Shown here piece by piece: positions 24,024 to 35,359 of a DNA stretch of 64,000 nt. The stretch comes from Viridothelium virens (Eukaryota; Ascomycota; Dothideomycetes; Trypetheliales; Trypetheliaceae). Numbering within the stretch: position 1 is the first letter of the stretch; the number at the start of each line of letters is the position of its first letter. The position numbers and the translations under genes were made by a program. The notes beneath the pieces are model-generated. The model did no database searches. It was not told where the DNA came from and saw only the letters and a list, made by a program, of their open reading frames with translations. The stretch is from positions 930,001 through 994,000 of the forward strand of contig ML991772.1 in the NCBI GenBank assembly GCA_010094025.1, in the 5' to 3' direction.

Positions 24024-27000
24024 TCAAGCCGCCGATTCCACCTTCGCCCTCTCCCCCGCAATCCCCAAACCATTCGCCTGCCCCGGTGCCGCCCCATTCG
24101 TCGGCACCACCCCCTTCGGACTACTCCTCCCACTCGCGGGCCCCTGCCCAATCGCACCTCCTGCTCCTCCTCCCACCACACCACCACCAGGCCTCTTATC
24201 GTCCTCCCCCCCATCATCATCATAATCCTCATCAACATCCATCTTCCTCGCCGCCGGCTCATGCAACTCGCGCCGCGGCGGCCCCGGCGGTGGTCCCCCC
24301 TGCACGCCCCCACCGAGACCGCCATCGCGGTCGCGGTCACGCGAAGGCCCAAGCGGATCCCGATCGCGATCGCGGTCCTCCTTCGTCGGCGTCGAGAGCT
24401 GGCTCGGAGGAGCGCCGCCACCGCCCACGGGCGGCGCACCGCCTGCTTGCGACGGAGGAGGACCCGGCGGGGGTGGAAGCGGGGGCGGACCGACGGAGGT
24501 GGCGGACGGTGGGCCGGAGAGCGGGGCAGGCATGTGCGGGCTCTGCTGGAGCTGCTGGCCTGGCCCGCCGTGCTGCATGCTGGGGAGGCTTGGGGGATGG
24601 TGCGCCGCCTCGGACGGGTGGTAGTGGTCGTTGGCGCGGCGTTGGTCCTCTTGGCGGCGGAGCTCACCTGGGCTGCGGCCGGCGGGACTGGGAGGTTTGC
24701 GATCGTTTGGGGAGTTGCGGCGGGAGGAGTACGGGTGGTGCATGTCTGGGTTGGAAGGGGGCCCGCGGTTTTCTTCGGTCGTGGGTTTCTTGTAAGGAGA
24801 GTCTTCTTCCCACTCGCGGAGGCGTTTGGGGGGAGCGGTGGGAGGACGGTCGTCCTTTTCGCGGGCGGCTGCGGCTTCGGCGGCGGCAGTTGCAGCGGAC
24901 GGTGGCGGTGGGGCGCCACCTGCGATACCACCAGGTGCGGCTGGATTGGATGGATGGTGGTATGCCGGGCGGGAGAACCCAGAGCCGGTGGAAGAAGCTC
25001 TGTGCTCGAGGATGGGGCGAACCTCAGGAGGAGGGCTGCGAGCGCCGTATGGCGGCATTGGCCCCTGACTTGGGGGAGGAGGACCGTTCATGCCGTTTGC
25101 TGGGGAGGGAGGCACACGCCCCACAGCGCCGCTGTAGTTGGGGTTGTCGACACGACGAGCCTCCTGCTGCGGAGGAAATGGGTTCGGAGGAGCAGTCCCA
25201 ATTGGAGGTCCCCCATAGGTCGGAGGAGCAGCGTTGTGAGCTCGAGGTGATGGAGAAAGACCTCTGTGTGGTGGCGGGTTCGGTCGATGAGGCTCTCCAT
25301 ACGGCCGCATTTGCTCCGATCGAGGAGGACTTGGCTGGCGAGGTGGACCACCTGGACGCAGGCTATCCCTATGATCATATGCTTGAGTGTTCTGTGGCGG
25401 CATTTGAGAATTTTGAATGTCTGCTAGCCTGCGGCTCCAATCTCCATTCGCTGACGGTGGACCGGCTCCGGCGAGCTGAGTAGGAGGAGGAATGCCCCAT
25501 TGAGGCCCGGGCGGACCATTCATTGCGGTCGGCTGGTACGTCTGCGGGTGTACGTCTTGCGGCATAGGTGCGCTGCCTTGATTGGGCAAGCCATCTGTTC
25601 TCTGACCACGTAGAAGAGCAAGTCGGGCCTTAATATGTACGTTGGAAGGATCCAGGTCGGCAGCGCGCTGATACGCATCAAGTGCATCATTCGTTTGGTT
25701 GTTGCAAGACTCGTACTGCATAGAGGTAAGCGCGGTACTAAAAGATAGACTGACACGACATATAGCAAACTTACCAAGGTACCCAAGTCGTACCAAACTT
25801 CGGAGATATTGGGGTTTAGACGAATGGCGCGGCTATACGCATCGAGCGCATCGCGGTACTGGTTGATCTGGTAATACAAGACACCAATAGAGCACCAGAA
25901 AGTTGGGTTGCGACCATCACGGTAAACAGCCTGCTGATAGGCTTCATAGGCTTTCGGGTATTTTTGCTGTGACATGTAGCATCGGCCCAGAAGATACCAG
26001 CTCTGTGCATCTTGTCCGTCTGGAACAATCCAGTCAGTCGGGGTGGCGCGAAAAGACTTAGGGCCAAGTGAATGGTAACCTACCTGAATTGACGGATTTT
26101 TCCAGATACTCAATTGCCTGTTCTTGGCTTGTGAAGCTTGAATTCTGCTGATGGTACAGCCATCCGAGCTGTTGTAGAACCTTGGCATGGTTGGGATCCC
26201 GGTCAAGAACCCGACGATAGGCATTCTTGGCTTGCTCGTACTGTGCAAAGTTAGCAATGCATCGAGACCAACCAGCTCCATAGTGAGCTTACGTCTTTCT
26301 GCTGTTCGTGCACATGGCCAATCTGGAACCAGATATCTTCCTCAGTAAGTGGACGAGGAGGATCATGTACTATGTATCGAAAGCACTGCATTTTAGTGTT
26401 AGCTAGATTGTGGATGATGTGATGCTCAAACTAACCTCGAGACTGGATGTGAACTTCTGTTGCTGCTTGTATATGATACCAAGGCGGAAGTAAATTTCAT
26501 TGGCTTTCTCAAAGTGAGGCTCCATACGCATCACCTGAGAAAATGCCTCTTCGGCGTGCTCCAGAGAGCCATAGCGATCGTAGAGAATACCGATACCATA
26601 CCACAACTTTGGCTCCTAAGTCGAGTTAGCAAGTGGCAAGACGAGCCCCCCTCGGAAAGGGCTTACCTTAGGATCTTGAAGATGGTAAAGAGCTTGCTGG
26701 TAGGCGGTATATGCCTGTTGAAGGTCATCCATCATGAGGTAGCAGTGACCTGATGAATCAGCAGTTGACCTTCGGAAAGATGGGACGATGAATTACCTAA
26801 ACTGCTCCACGTATCCCCATTGTTGGGTTCAAGCTTGATTATGTTCTTAAGATACTCGACGGCTGCGGGGAACTGGTCTTTGGTACGGAGGATACAGGAG
26901 ATGGACTGCATTGCTTGCACACAGTTGGCATTGTGGCGCAACGCATTTTCAAATGCATCGGTAGCATTGTCGAGATCGCCCATCGTCTCGTTCAGTGTAC

Positions 27001-27218
27001 CTATGAACCGCGTAAGCGGACGTGCCAAAATAAAGAGTGCGAAGCCGGTGGAGCATACCAATTTGAAGCCAGATAACTTCATTCGTCTGCTTGAGATACT
27101 CTGCAACATTGCGTGGCGGTTGCTGCTGCTGCTGCGGCTGCTGCATCGCAACATGACCATTCGGAATACCGTGATGCGGATGCAGCCCGGCGGTGGGCGA
27201 TGGCTGATGGTGAGCCAT
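24024..27218 (-). CDS. CYC8: Cyc8/Ssn6 general transcriptional co-repressor (TPR subunit)
   Basis: Nuclear TPR protein that pairs with Tup1 (RcoA in Aspergillus) to repress many genes. Eight exons on the minus strand: 27218-27059, 27000-26797, 26749-26667, 26615-26436, 26385-26293, 26240-26084, 26019-25775, 25715-24024; 937 residues. A short head with a Gln run (~24-33) leads into about ten tandem TPR repeats (about 40-390), e.g. GDLDNATDAFENALRHNANC, EPKLWYGIGILYDRYGSLEH, NPTFWCSIGVLYYQINQYRD and ISEVWYDLGTLYESCNNQT. Introns cut between or inside repeats. The C-terminal ~540 residues, all in exon 8, are Pro/Gly/Arg-rich with DRDRD runs and an acidic DVDEDYDDDGG patch. The start is the first ATG; the codon upstream in frame is GTG. 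Frame is preserved through all seven introns. Very GC-rich exon 8 makes long false frames on the other strand. Confidence 0.94.
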
Positions 27219-27695
27219 GCCTGACGACACTCAGAAACAAAATGGAGGATTTCTAAATGGTGAAAAATTTCAAAGTAAAATATCTGGCATCGATGGGAGG
27301 CGTGGGAAAGCGATTCCCGCCAGTCCTCCTGCTCGGAAGAGATTAGGCTCCAACGATAAAGTGGCCACCGGCAGCGCCCGTGGGAGAGCAAGGTTGTTTC
27401 GGTGTTTATGGATTGACGTAATGTGGAAAGTGGAGTGAATAGTGGAGGAGGGCGTACAATGTAGAAGCGAGTCGAAGAGCTTGGAGATGGAGATTGTCTC
27501 GCAGATTGGGCGACGCAGAGCGGAAGCGAAAGGAGGAGGAAGCGCGAGGAGAGATGGAACAGTGGAGGGCGCCTCTCACTCACCATTTCCGTCCTCTCTC
27601 AGCCAGATGCCAAAAACCCAAACCCAGACGCACGGGCCTTGGCCGACTAGAAATTTAGAATCTCGGCAGCTTCGTTTTGGAGCCGTTGGATGCCA

Positions 27696-27830
27696 GGTGT
27701 GGGCGGGCAGGGGAACCAGGGTGGGCACGGTGGGCAGGGTGCAGACGGGCAGGGATGGAGAGTTAGGGTGCAGGAGTGTCGTGGGTGTGCAGGGTGGGTC
27801 TGTGGGTGCAGTGGGTCTGTGGAACAGCGA
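27696..27830 (+). repeat. G-rich imperfect minisatellite-like tract
   Basis: About 135 bp built from loosely repeated GGGCAGGG / GGGTGGG / GTGGGTGCAG units on the plus strand, with many runs of three or more G spaced by 1-7 bases. It lies 0.48-0.61 kb upstream of the CYC8 ATG. G-quadruplex formation is possible by inspection only. Confidence 0.6.
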
Positions 27831-30800
27831 TCTCGCGACGCCCGCGCTAGCACCCTGGCTTGCCCTCGCCCGCTCCCGCACCACGTCTAATCCTTGTCAT
27901 CCGCCCGACCAGGACTGGGAAGTTACTGTACGCAGTACGGAGTACTCTACTAACCTCCCACCATCCAGTATGTACCTAGGTACGTTGACTGTCCTGACGC
28001 GCCCCCGATGCGCCGTAGTTACTGCATCGATGCTGCTGCTTGCTGTGCATATCAGCCTCTGCCTGCCGTCTTGGTGCTCTTGGTGGCCGCAGAAATGCCC
28101 CTTGCGGAATCGGATGCCTCGCCCCACATCACCACCTGCCTACCTCCCTAGGTACTGACACTTTACTTTTATCCTATCCTGCCTGATTCGCCTGCTTCCC
28201 ATCTTCCAGCCATCAGCCGCGACAGCTACCTCAATAAGGTATGCCGCGCCGCGTCGCGACCGTAAGGCTGACTGGCGTCGGTGGGGGGATAATGCAAATG
28301 TTTTGCCCGCTGTCACAGATCTGGCCGTGCTGGCAGGGGGTGCCGAGGGGGTGCGTACCGCGGCTGACTCCGGTGCCCGCTTCCAAGTTGAGATAATTAA
28401 GGTACGCCAGGTACGTACCCACCCGTGCCCAGCCCTCTCCATGTAAGGCAGGCCTGTCGTTCGGTACACTAGGCCGGATCCCTGCCTAACGTCCATCACC
28501 TCCGAGCCGCCGCTCAAGCCTTCCACGCCATCCCCAGCTTGCGTCCATCAATGCGTGTCGTGTCATGGCCGCCGATCCCAACCATGTCTCTGCGCCCACT
28601 CGGGTTTCGACATGACGCCTTTGCCCACGCCGACAAGCCGGCGGCTGCAGCTAAAGGCAATCAGACTGCCAGTAGTCCCTTTCTAGATTTCTTCACCTCT
28701 GCCCGGCCCGGGACCAGGTTGTGAGGTTGCTCCTGCGCTGAGCTGGCTCCTACCCAAACTTGCGAAGGTGCAAATGACAAGACCTCCTTCTCCGACCAAG
28801 CTTTGCAGGGAGACATGGTCAGTTTGCCGTGTGATACTCGCTGCAGCAAGCACCCTCTCCGTGCTCGTTACTCTCCTCATCTTACCACATCGCACCATTG
28901 GATCGTTCACGCTCTGCTCGATCTCCGCTTGTCCATTATAAGAAGGCCGTCCCCTGACGACATTCATTGAAGAAGGTTCGATTTTACGTACAGATAGGAG
29001 GTCGTCTAATGTAATGAATTTCAAAATCGCATAGGCAGAAAATGCGATGTCCTAAAATCCATCCATGCCGCACCAGCGGATGCTCATGCTCATGAACATG
29101 TAAGCGAGACCAGCCACCATCGCACCGATCAATCGACAGTACCGTGGATGCCTCCTGAAATATGTCAAACCCCGCCGATTTCAATGACAATTCGTCACGA
29201 AGAGGTCATGGAGAGCTTGATGAGCTAGTCTTCGATGTGCTCCGTCGGTCATCTACAGGAGTGACCACCATAGCAATGGTTAAATACAAACCGTGTATGG
29301 GCGAGCCAGCCTCCAACAGAAAGTCGCAATGGAGTTTTTGGATTTCCCAAGGGGTGCTGATTCCCGGCTAAACACCAAAGGAGGACTAGCTCACGGGAGA
29401 TAGGCTGCATGACGACAATTCTCATCAGTGCTGACTAGCACTCTACGTAGCTCGTCTGAGGAGCCAAAGGCACCAAGGGGCTGCCGGATGGCCGCAGTTG
29501 AAGTACTTCAGGTTGGCCTACGCGCAGACGCCCGTCAGCATCGCCCAAAAGGTACGTTTGGAAGGCCGCAGGAATCGATGATACGGAGTACTCTCCAGCC
29601 CTGGTTCCATGCAAGAGCTTGGTGCCCTGTACCACGTCACGTCACGAACGAACCTGGATGTGACCTAATCTCACCTTATGCATGCTCCCGCAGTCATCCC
29701 AACTCATCTTTATTTTCCGGAGGCTGTTCCCGGAGTGGTATCCATCGTCCCAGATCCATTTTCTAGCTTGGGCAGGTAAGAAAGGTGTGTGTAGCTAAGC
29801 TAACTGGATTGTCCCTCTCACACGACCGGCCAACCGCGCGGTACCAAGGCGTGAGGTGGGAAAAAGCAAGATACTGCTTTGGCAGCAGGCTGCAGACAGT
29901 GCTGCACTGATCAACTCACCCCCCCCATGTCCACCGTACATATTCTGCTGCTCCAACCTGCACGCATCCGAAGGTACCGCCTCACCTGCTTGTCTCCTCT
30001 GCTGTCACCAAAACGCCACCGACCCAAAAAGTTCCACGAAGGAGCGGGGCCGTCTCTCCCTGTCCGGGTCGATACTGTGGCCTTCCACCCGCACGTGCGG
30101 GTTGGATCCCTTTGCCGCCGGCTTTCCTTTACATAAGCTCTTCTGCAAAACTACCTGATAGCCTAGTCCAATCTAGGTAGGCGCTGCCTGAAGCATCGAG
30201 AGTTTGCATGGGGCGCTCCAGCCCGCCCGCAGGAGGAACAAGTGATGGCCTCGTGCCCGTCTTAAATGCGCCACTGAGCTTCGCTTGTCCTGAATCCTCC
30301 AACCTTGCCTTGCTGCGAATGTTCATTATTCGGCGATGACGCGCAGGGTTCTCCTCGGTCAAAAAAATTGTGAATATCATTGTTGAGTTTCGGAATCCGT
30401 GTGGCTCACTGCGCCATTGAGACATTAGCTCAGGACTATCTTGCAATCTCTCGCTTAATGATTCCCCCTGTCACGCGATCAACCGAACGCATTTGTGCGA
30501 ATCAACGGTCAGAGATCCTCCCGAATATGACTAATCTTCTAGGTTCTTCAGCAAAGGTTGTGCGATTGTTATAACGCTTTGAAAGGTAATTCGTCTGAGT
30601 TTACTTCTTTGCAAATGAGAACTTGTAATCTCTCAAGCAACAGAAGTACACCCGAAAATGAAGTTAGTGGACGATGAGAAGATGCGACCAGGAACAATCG
30701 GACAAATGGATCAGCAGTTGATTCTGAAACATCAATTCTCGGGACGAGCCCCTTGCTTCCATCCTACAAGCTTAAGCCTCAGAATGTTTGAGATGATCTC

Positions 30801-32242
30801 AATGGTTGGGAAAATCTCCAACCCAAATTTAGATCCGAACCCGGAAAAAACATTCTGCCTTGCTCCGTGACTTTATTGGTGTCTGACCCTTTGCCTGACT
30901 CATTTGCCTCTGCGGAGCGGTTAACTGCGCCTACGATATGGAGGGGTGTAAGAGCCGGTGGGCCCTTACCAACGAATTGCGCTCTGCACCGGACGTCTGA
31001 GATCTCAGGATTCTCCATACCTTGCAGTTGCTCATCATAGCCCATACTCCCGGCTTCAACCAGGCGATGGTGTCCTGAATGTGAAAGGAATGCGTAAGGT
31101 TTCACGACATAACAATCACTAGAATGGTTATGGGATCTCGATCATTCGCAATGCGGGACGGGTTATATTTGCAAAAATTGTGGTCCAATCATACTGGTGA
31201 AAGATATGACGTATTGTTCTGTAAGCCACCTTCAACCCCGGAAAATTGAAGTCCTACCGAAAATCTCGGTATCGACATCTATGCAGCTCTCTGGTAGGCC
31301 TTCCCAAACAGATCGTCATTTATAGCTAAGCAAATATTTCTAACCTTACATCAGGAAGCTTTTTGCACCCATTCTCCTGACCGTGTTTCCCCAATCACTC
31401 GAGTCTGGTCTCTACTCCGCGCCGAGATATCCATCGTCACAAGCCAACTACAAGTTCGCGCGCGAGTCCCATTTTCCCATAGGGAGACTTCCACTCAATC
31501 CTGCCCCGACATTTGCGACCACTTGCCTCCAGAACCCATGCCAGATTCCAGTTCCACTTTTATCCTCCTTCCGTCTAAACCATCTTATCTCTTTCCCTCT
31601 TCTCGTCCCGCCTCCAGTTCTTCAGTGCATCCGAGCCCAGGCCGCGCCTATGCCGCCCAGTTTGACATCCCGTCCCGCCTCTTACCCTTACCGCCTGCGG
31701 TTCCGGTCAGGCGCTCGCTCCTGTGTTACACGGCAGCCAAGCTCGTCACCAGTTAGCGGGATTGTTTCACTCTCATGTCATGTACGAAACGAAATTTGCT
31801 AGTTGAATGAGGGAGATACCATAATCTGGAATCATCAAATTTGCGGTTGGGGCCGAGATAGAGCCAAGGTGCCGAGGGTGAAGAGATGGAATGCTGAGTA
31901 CAGTACATGTGCAGAAGTGGAGGTAGAGGTAGAAAGAAGGGTAAGAGATGAGGAGCCTGGTTGATGCACGTGTTTGGGTACGGGACTACGTCATCTTGCA
32001 CATTGCTCTTCCGGCGGTACTGGCGGAAGCATTGCCAGTGAAGAAGCTCCGGAGCGGTTGGCCGGGATAGGTAAGAGATGGATGTTTCCAACTAGGGTGG
32101 TTCACGAGTGTGCTTGCACGAAGATAAGCGTCGGGGGCAGAGCATAATTGCTAAATAGCTGGCGCAGTTGAGGTTGGAGACACTGAGTGTGCGGGTCAGG
32201 GAAAGGACGGAGGGTAACGGGCTGCGGGGGAAAGAATGAGCT

Positions 32243-32443
32243 TTATTGGCAGATTCTGGTTGGAATCCGGTCGGGCAATGTGGTGGTGAACGCGGCGCCT
32301 GATTCGGTGTGAAAGGCACTAGGTAGGTTCAGAAGCTGTCTGCGAATGAAAGAGTAGGGGGACAGTAAAGTAATCTTGATGACTACAATTATTGTAAGTA
32401 CCGCAAGGCAAGATAATCCAACTGTCTGGGCATGAATGGACAT
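32243..32443 (-). CDS. Possible small membrane or secreted peptide (doubtful)
   Basis: A 66-codon frame starting with a true ATG and a hydrophobic N-terminus (LSCLAVLTIIVVIKITLL at about 10-27), followed by a short polar tail. It could be a signal-anchor peptide. There is no second line of support: no homology that I recognise, no splice continuation, and the region is otherwise gene-free. Listed because nothing else explains the hydrophobic run. Confidence 0.2.
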   Translation of the reverse strand: MSIHAQTVGLSCLAVLTIIVVIKITLLSPYSFIRRQLLNLPSAFHTESGAAFTTTLPDRIPTRICQ

Positions 32444-32662
32444 GTTCCAGTCTAGATCCTGAGAAACGGAAAAGGGCTGTAAAGACTAAATGTTGAGCTG
32501 GTGAGCGTGTGTTGGTTGAGTAGATCGATCAGGGGGCGAATAGATCGTGCAACAGATCATGCAGTGATAGTTGATAAAGGGAGGCCTTAAAATTGAATAA
32601 TCAGGAAACAGCCTTAATGGTCAAAGCTGCTTATTGAAATTTGCCATGAAGCACCTGTCAGA

Positions 32663-34510
32663 CTACGTACAAAGCACTCTCGCTTTGAAGATGACGTTGC
32701 GCAGATGCATGTTCTCACCTCTTTCGTCTCCCAACTTATACACAGCCGGAAAAGTCGCACACTGGACTTTTGTTCCTTTGAGCTCTTCTTCGTCCTCTCC
32801 ATTTACATCTTCCATGACCTTTCCATCAAATACAGCTTTCCTTTCTGCTGACACTTTCGGCAGCTCAAATACGAAGTGTGCGCGCTGCCTGCGGACAAGC
32901 CTGGCTATCCTGGCCGAATTTTCTAAAATCGTCCGCAGAGACGTCCTTTGCGAAGTCGATGGTTCCGTCGCCGTCAATTGGCTTAGTGCTTCTTCGATGA
33001 CTGCTTGCATGGAATCCAAGGTTTTCCGAGTATGCTCTGTAACATCACCGTGGTCATCTTGGTCGATAATGCCGAATGTGAGAGAGCGCCATTGACCGAA
33101 GTCGGAGCTCAATGCTATCAAGCAACATCAGTTACAAAGCTCCGGGATTGAAATCCAAGGGAACACACTCACGTTGCAGATAGTTAGTAAGAGCCTTAAT
33201 ATGACTAAGTGGACCTTCTTCTGGTAAGCCAAAGAACAAAGGCGCTTCGAAAATCTCCATAAGATGATCCATTACGAAGGCCTGGTATAGAACGAGCCGA
33301 GATGAGGATATAATATGTTCATATAACGGAACGGCTTGTCTTAGCTTGTTGCGAAGAGAGGTCGTCAGGTTTGAGAAGTCTAACATTGTCAGCGGTGGAC
33401 GAGGGTCTGGGTTCAAGCAATCAAAAGAATGTACCATTTTTAGACTTGCGAAAATATTGAACGATCCAATTTTGAATCTCGTGATTCAATCCACTCATCA
33501 TATCAGCGAATTCATGATCGGTGACTTGGCTTTCGATCCGTGTCGAAGTCGAGATGTTCTGCTTCAAGTCCAGTAGCTGGCGTCGGGCTTCCTCGTTCTC
33601 CTCACTTTGAACCTGAGCGACCTTCTGGGTGGTATGCAATTTTTCTCGAAGCTGATCACGTTCCTCAAGCACCTCTGCCGCTTTGCGCTCCCATTCATGC
33701 TTCCATAGTTCATCGCGCTCAAGCCAACGTTCTTTGAGGCCATAGAAGTCCGCAAGAGCTGTCTGATGCTTCTTGGACCAGTACTCTGATGATTTGGACT
33801 CTTCATTCAATTTTGCCTGCAGTGTATGAAGATCTTGCTCATGATCAAGTCGGAGTTTCGCCATTTTCTCTTGAAGTTCGCGAGTGCCTTGCTGGTGCTT
33901 CTCCCTCTCCAGGCGTAGCTTTTGCAGCTCTTGGACCATCCTCTGCTGCTCCCCTCTGGTAGTTTCCAGGGCCCTCTCTAATTCTGCAAGCTGCTCTTTC
34001 ATACCACCGTCGTCCATGCCTTTCTTAGCTTCTTCGTTGTCTTGTGGCATGGTCTCCCATGATTGACTTTGAAGAGATCCATCTCCATGTCCCTGATGCG
34101 ATCTCTTCTCCTCGATAGAGGCTGCTGCATTCTCAGTCTCTGCTTTCGGGGTCGGTGATGACGATTTCTGCTGACCGCCTCGGGCGGTCTTCATACTAGG
34201 TGCCACAGTGTTTGACGAAAGTGTGATAGAACCTGGACCATTGGAGCCCGAAGAGGTCCGGCCATGACGAGTACCAATTCTCACAGGACGTCGAAAGTGA
34301 CTAGTGATTTCGACTGCATATATGGCGTATCAGCATTCTAATTTTCCGCAAGCGTGTGAGACCGTCTGCATATATTATAGCAGGGTCTTGGCGTGTAATA
34401 CGGCGCCAGCGCTTCTCCGACCAACAAGAACCGAGAAGAGAAAATACAGATGCGAGCAAAGCAAATCCCTTACCTCTATTTGAGCTAGTCCGTTTGTCTC
34501 TTCCCGTCAT
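32663..34510 (-). CDS. Coiled-coil protein, fungal family of unknown function
   Basis: Four exons: 34510-34474, 34313-33435, 33379-33173, 33114-32663; 524 residues. The short first exon joins a basic head (NRVEITSHFRRPVRIGTRHG) after a 160-nt intron. A low-complexity region follows, then a long coiled coil at about 100-255 (LEKALETTR-type heptads; E, K, Q, L rich). The second half is helical, with VTDHEFADMMSGLNHEIQNW, VQYFRKSKNDFSNL across intron 2, LVLYQAFVMDHLMEIFEAPL, FFGLPEE, and WRSLTFGIID after intron 3. I recall this helical half from uncharacterised fungal proteins in which a cytoskeletal or scaffold role is only guessed. Introns 2 and 3 are 55 and 58 nt. The start ATG makes exon 1 run in phase. 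It diverges from the HSPA12-like gene. Confidence 0.75.
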
Positions 34511-35359
34511 CGCCAGGGTAGATTTTCGGACGTCAGCGGATTCAGAGACCAGAACAAACCCCCAACCCTCCTCCAGAGGTCAAGGGTTTCCTAAAAACCT
34601 GCGCAAACCAGGAAACTAGGTGGGTCCAACTGCAGCTCGACACCCTTTGGTGCTTTGGTGGGCGCTTGATGGCTCGCTACAAGACCAATGACCATCTTTA
34701 CCCAATCAAGAAATAAGCTCAAGCCGGCTCCGCACATCTCTACCAGGAACCCCTCAAGACTCCGGCGAACTGCGGGAAAACCCCAAGCTCTACCGTCATA
34801 CATATCCATACTATCATCGGCAGTAACCAGGCAGCACGCAAAGCCACCTCCAACAGGATTGGTACCTCGCTACGGCAGCTGTCTTCAGCCTCAATCCTGT
34901 CGCCATCCGCAAACGGTCCATTGATCTGCCATCCTGTAGCACGTATCAGCTTGCCCTGCCCAGGACGAGGAAAGATAGTTCAATATAATTAGAAGCCATG
35001 GCTTTCCTTGCGTGCATGCAGCAGTATGCCCCAGCGGCATGAAGCCCACTTGTGAGTCTTCGGTGACATCCGTATCAACTCAAACTACCAAAAGCTCTTG
35101 TTCCTCTCTTGGCGCCTCACATCCCAACGAACTCGACGACAGCTGCATTGACTGTGCCTCTCAGTCTTCCCCAGCTACTTCCACTCTACGCCCCTTCCGC
35201 ATTCGCGAAGCACGCAATCCTCAATGCTCATGCGATCATTGCTGCGCCCCAATCTCTACATTGTCTTGCGATATACGAGTCTTGACGAAGGCGAAAAAAG
35301 TACAGCCGAATGTAGTGACAATTAGGACTAGTAGAATTCCACACTGCGAAGACGCGAAT
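34511..35359. promoter_or_regulatory. Divergent region with an upstream ORF before the Hsp70-like gene
   Basis: 849 bp shared by two outward-reading genes. A 14-codon upstream ORF (34998-35042) ends in TGA that overlaps an in-frame ATG (35039-35041) as ATGA. From that ATG the frame stays open for 107 codons into the start chosen for the Hsp70-like protein (35360). This part is therefore either leader or an alternative N-terminus. Confidence 0.5.

Larger units (their letters stand above)
27219..32662. other. 5.4-kb gene-free region upstream of CYC8
   Basis: The largest stretch without a supported gene, bounded by the CYC8 start and the stop of a coiled-coil gene, both minus strand. It contains a G-rich imperfect repeat (27696-27830), a cluster of short palindromes (27936-28155), a further TACGGAGTA (29582-29590) and an inverted repeat (30151-30180). 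Pyrimidine-rich DNA occurs around 31540-31640, followed by two overlapping short open frames (to 31756 and 31802) that look like a gene start but lead nowhere I can follow. It may hold a long CYC8 leader, non-coding transcripts or small unrecognised genes. Confidence 0.5.

Noticed and set aside
23847-25483. Long plus-strand and minus-strand frames (over 350 codons) overlapping CYC8 exon 8
   Set aside because: They are shadows of a very GC-rich, Pro/Gly-coding exon. Their translations are Arg/His/Trp-rich with no family features, while the CYC8 frame continues its TPR exons in phase.
29428-29766. 112-codon plus-strand frame
   Set aside because: Composition looks random and no start context, domain or intron supports it.
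31383-31802. Two overlapping plus-strand frames after a C/T-rich leader-like tract
   Set aside because: Ser/Pro/Arg-rich translations without domains, no splice continuation found and no downstream exon before the next gene.
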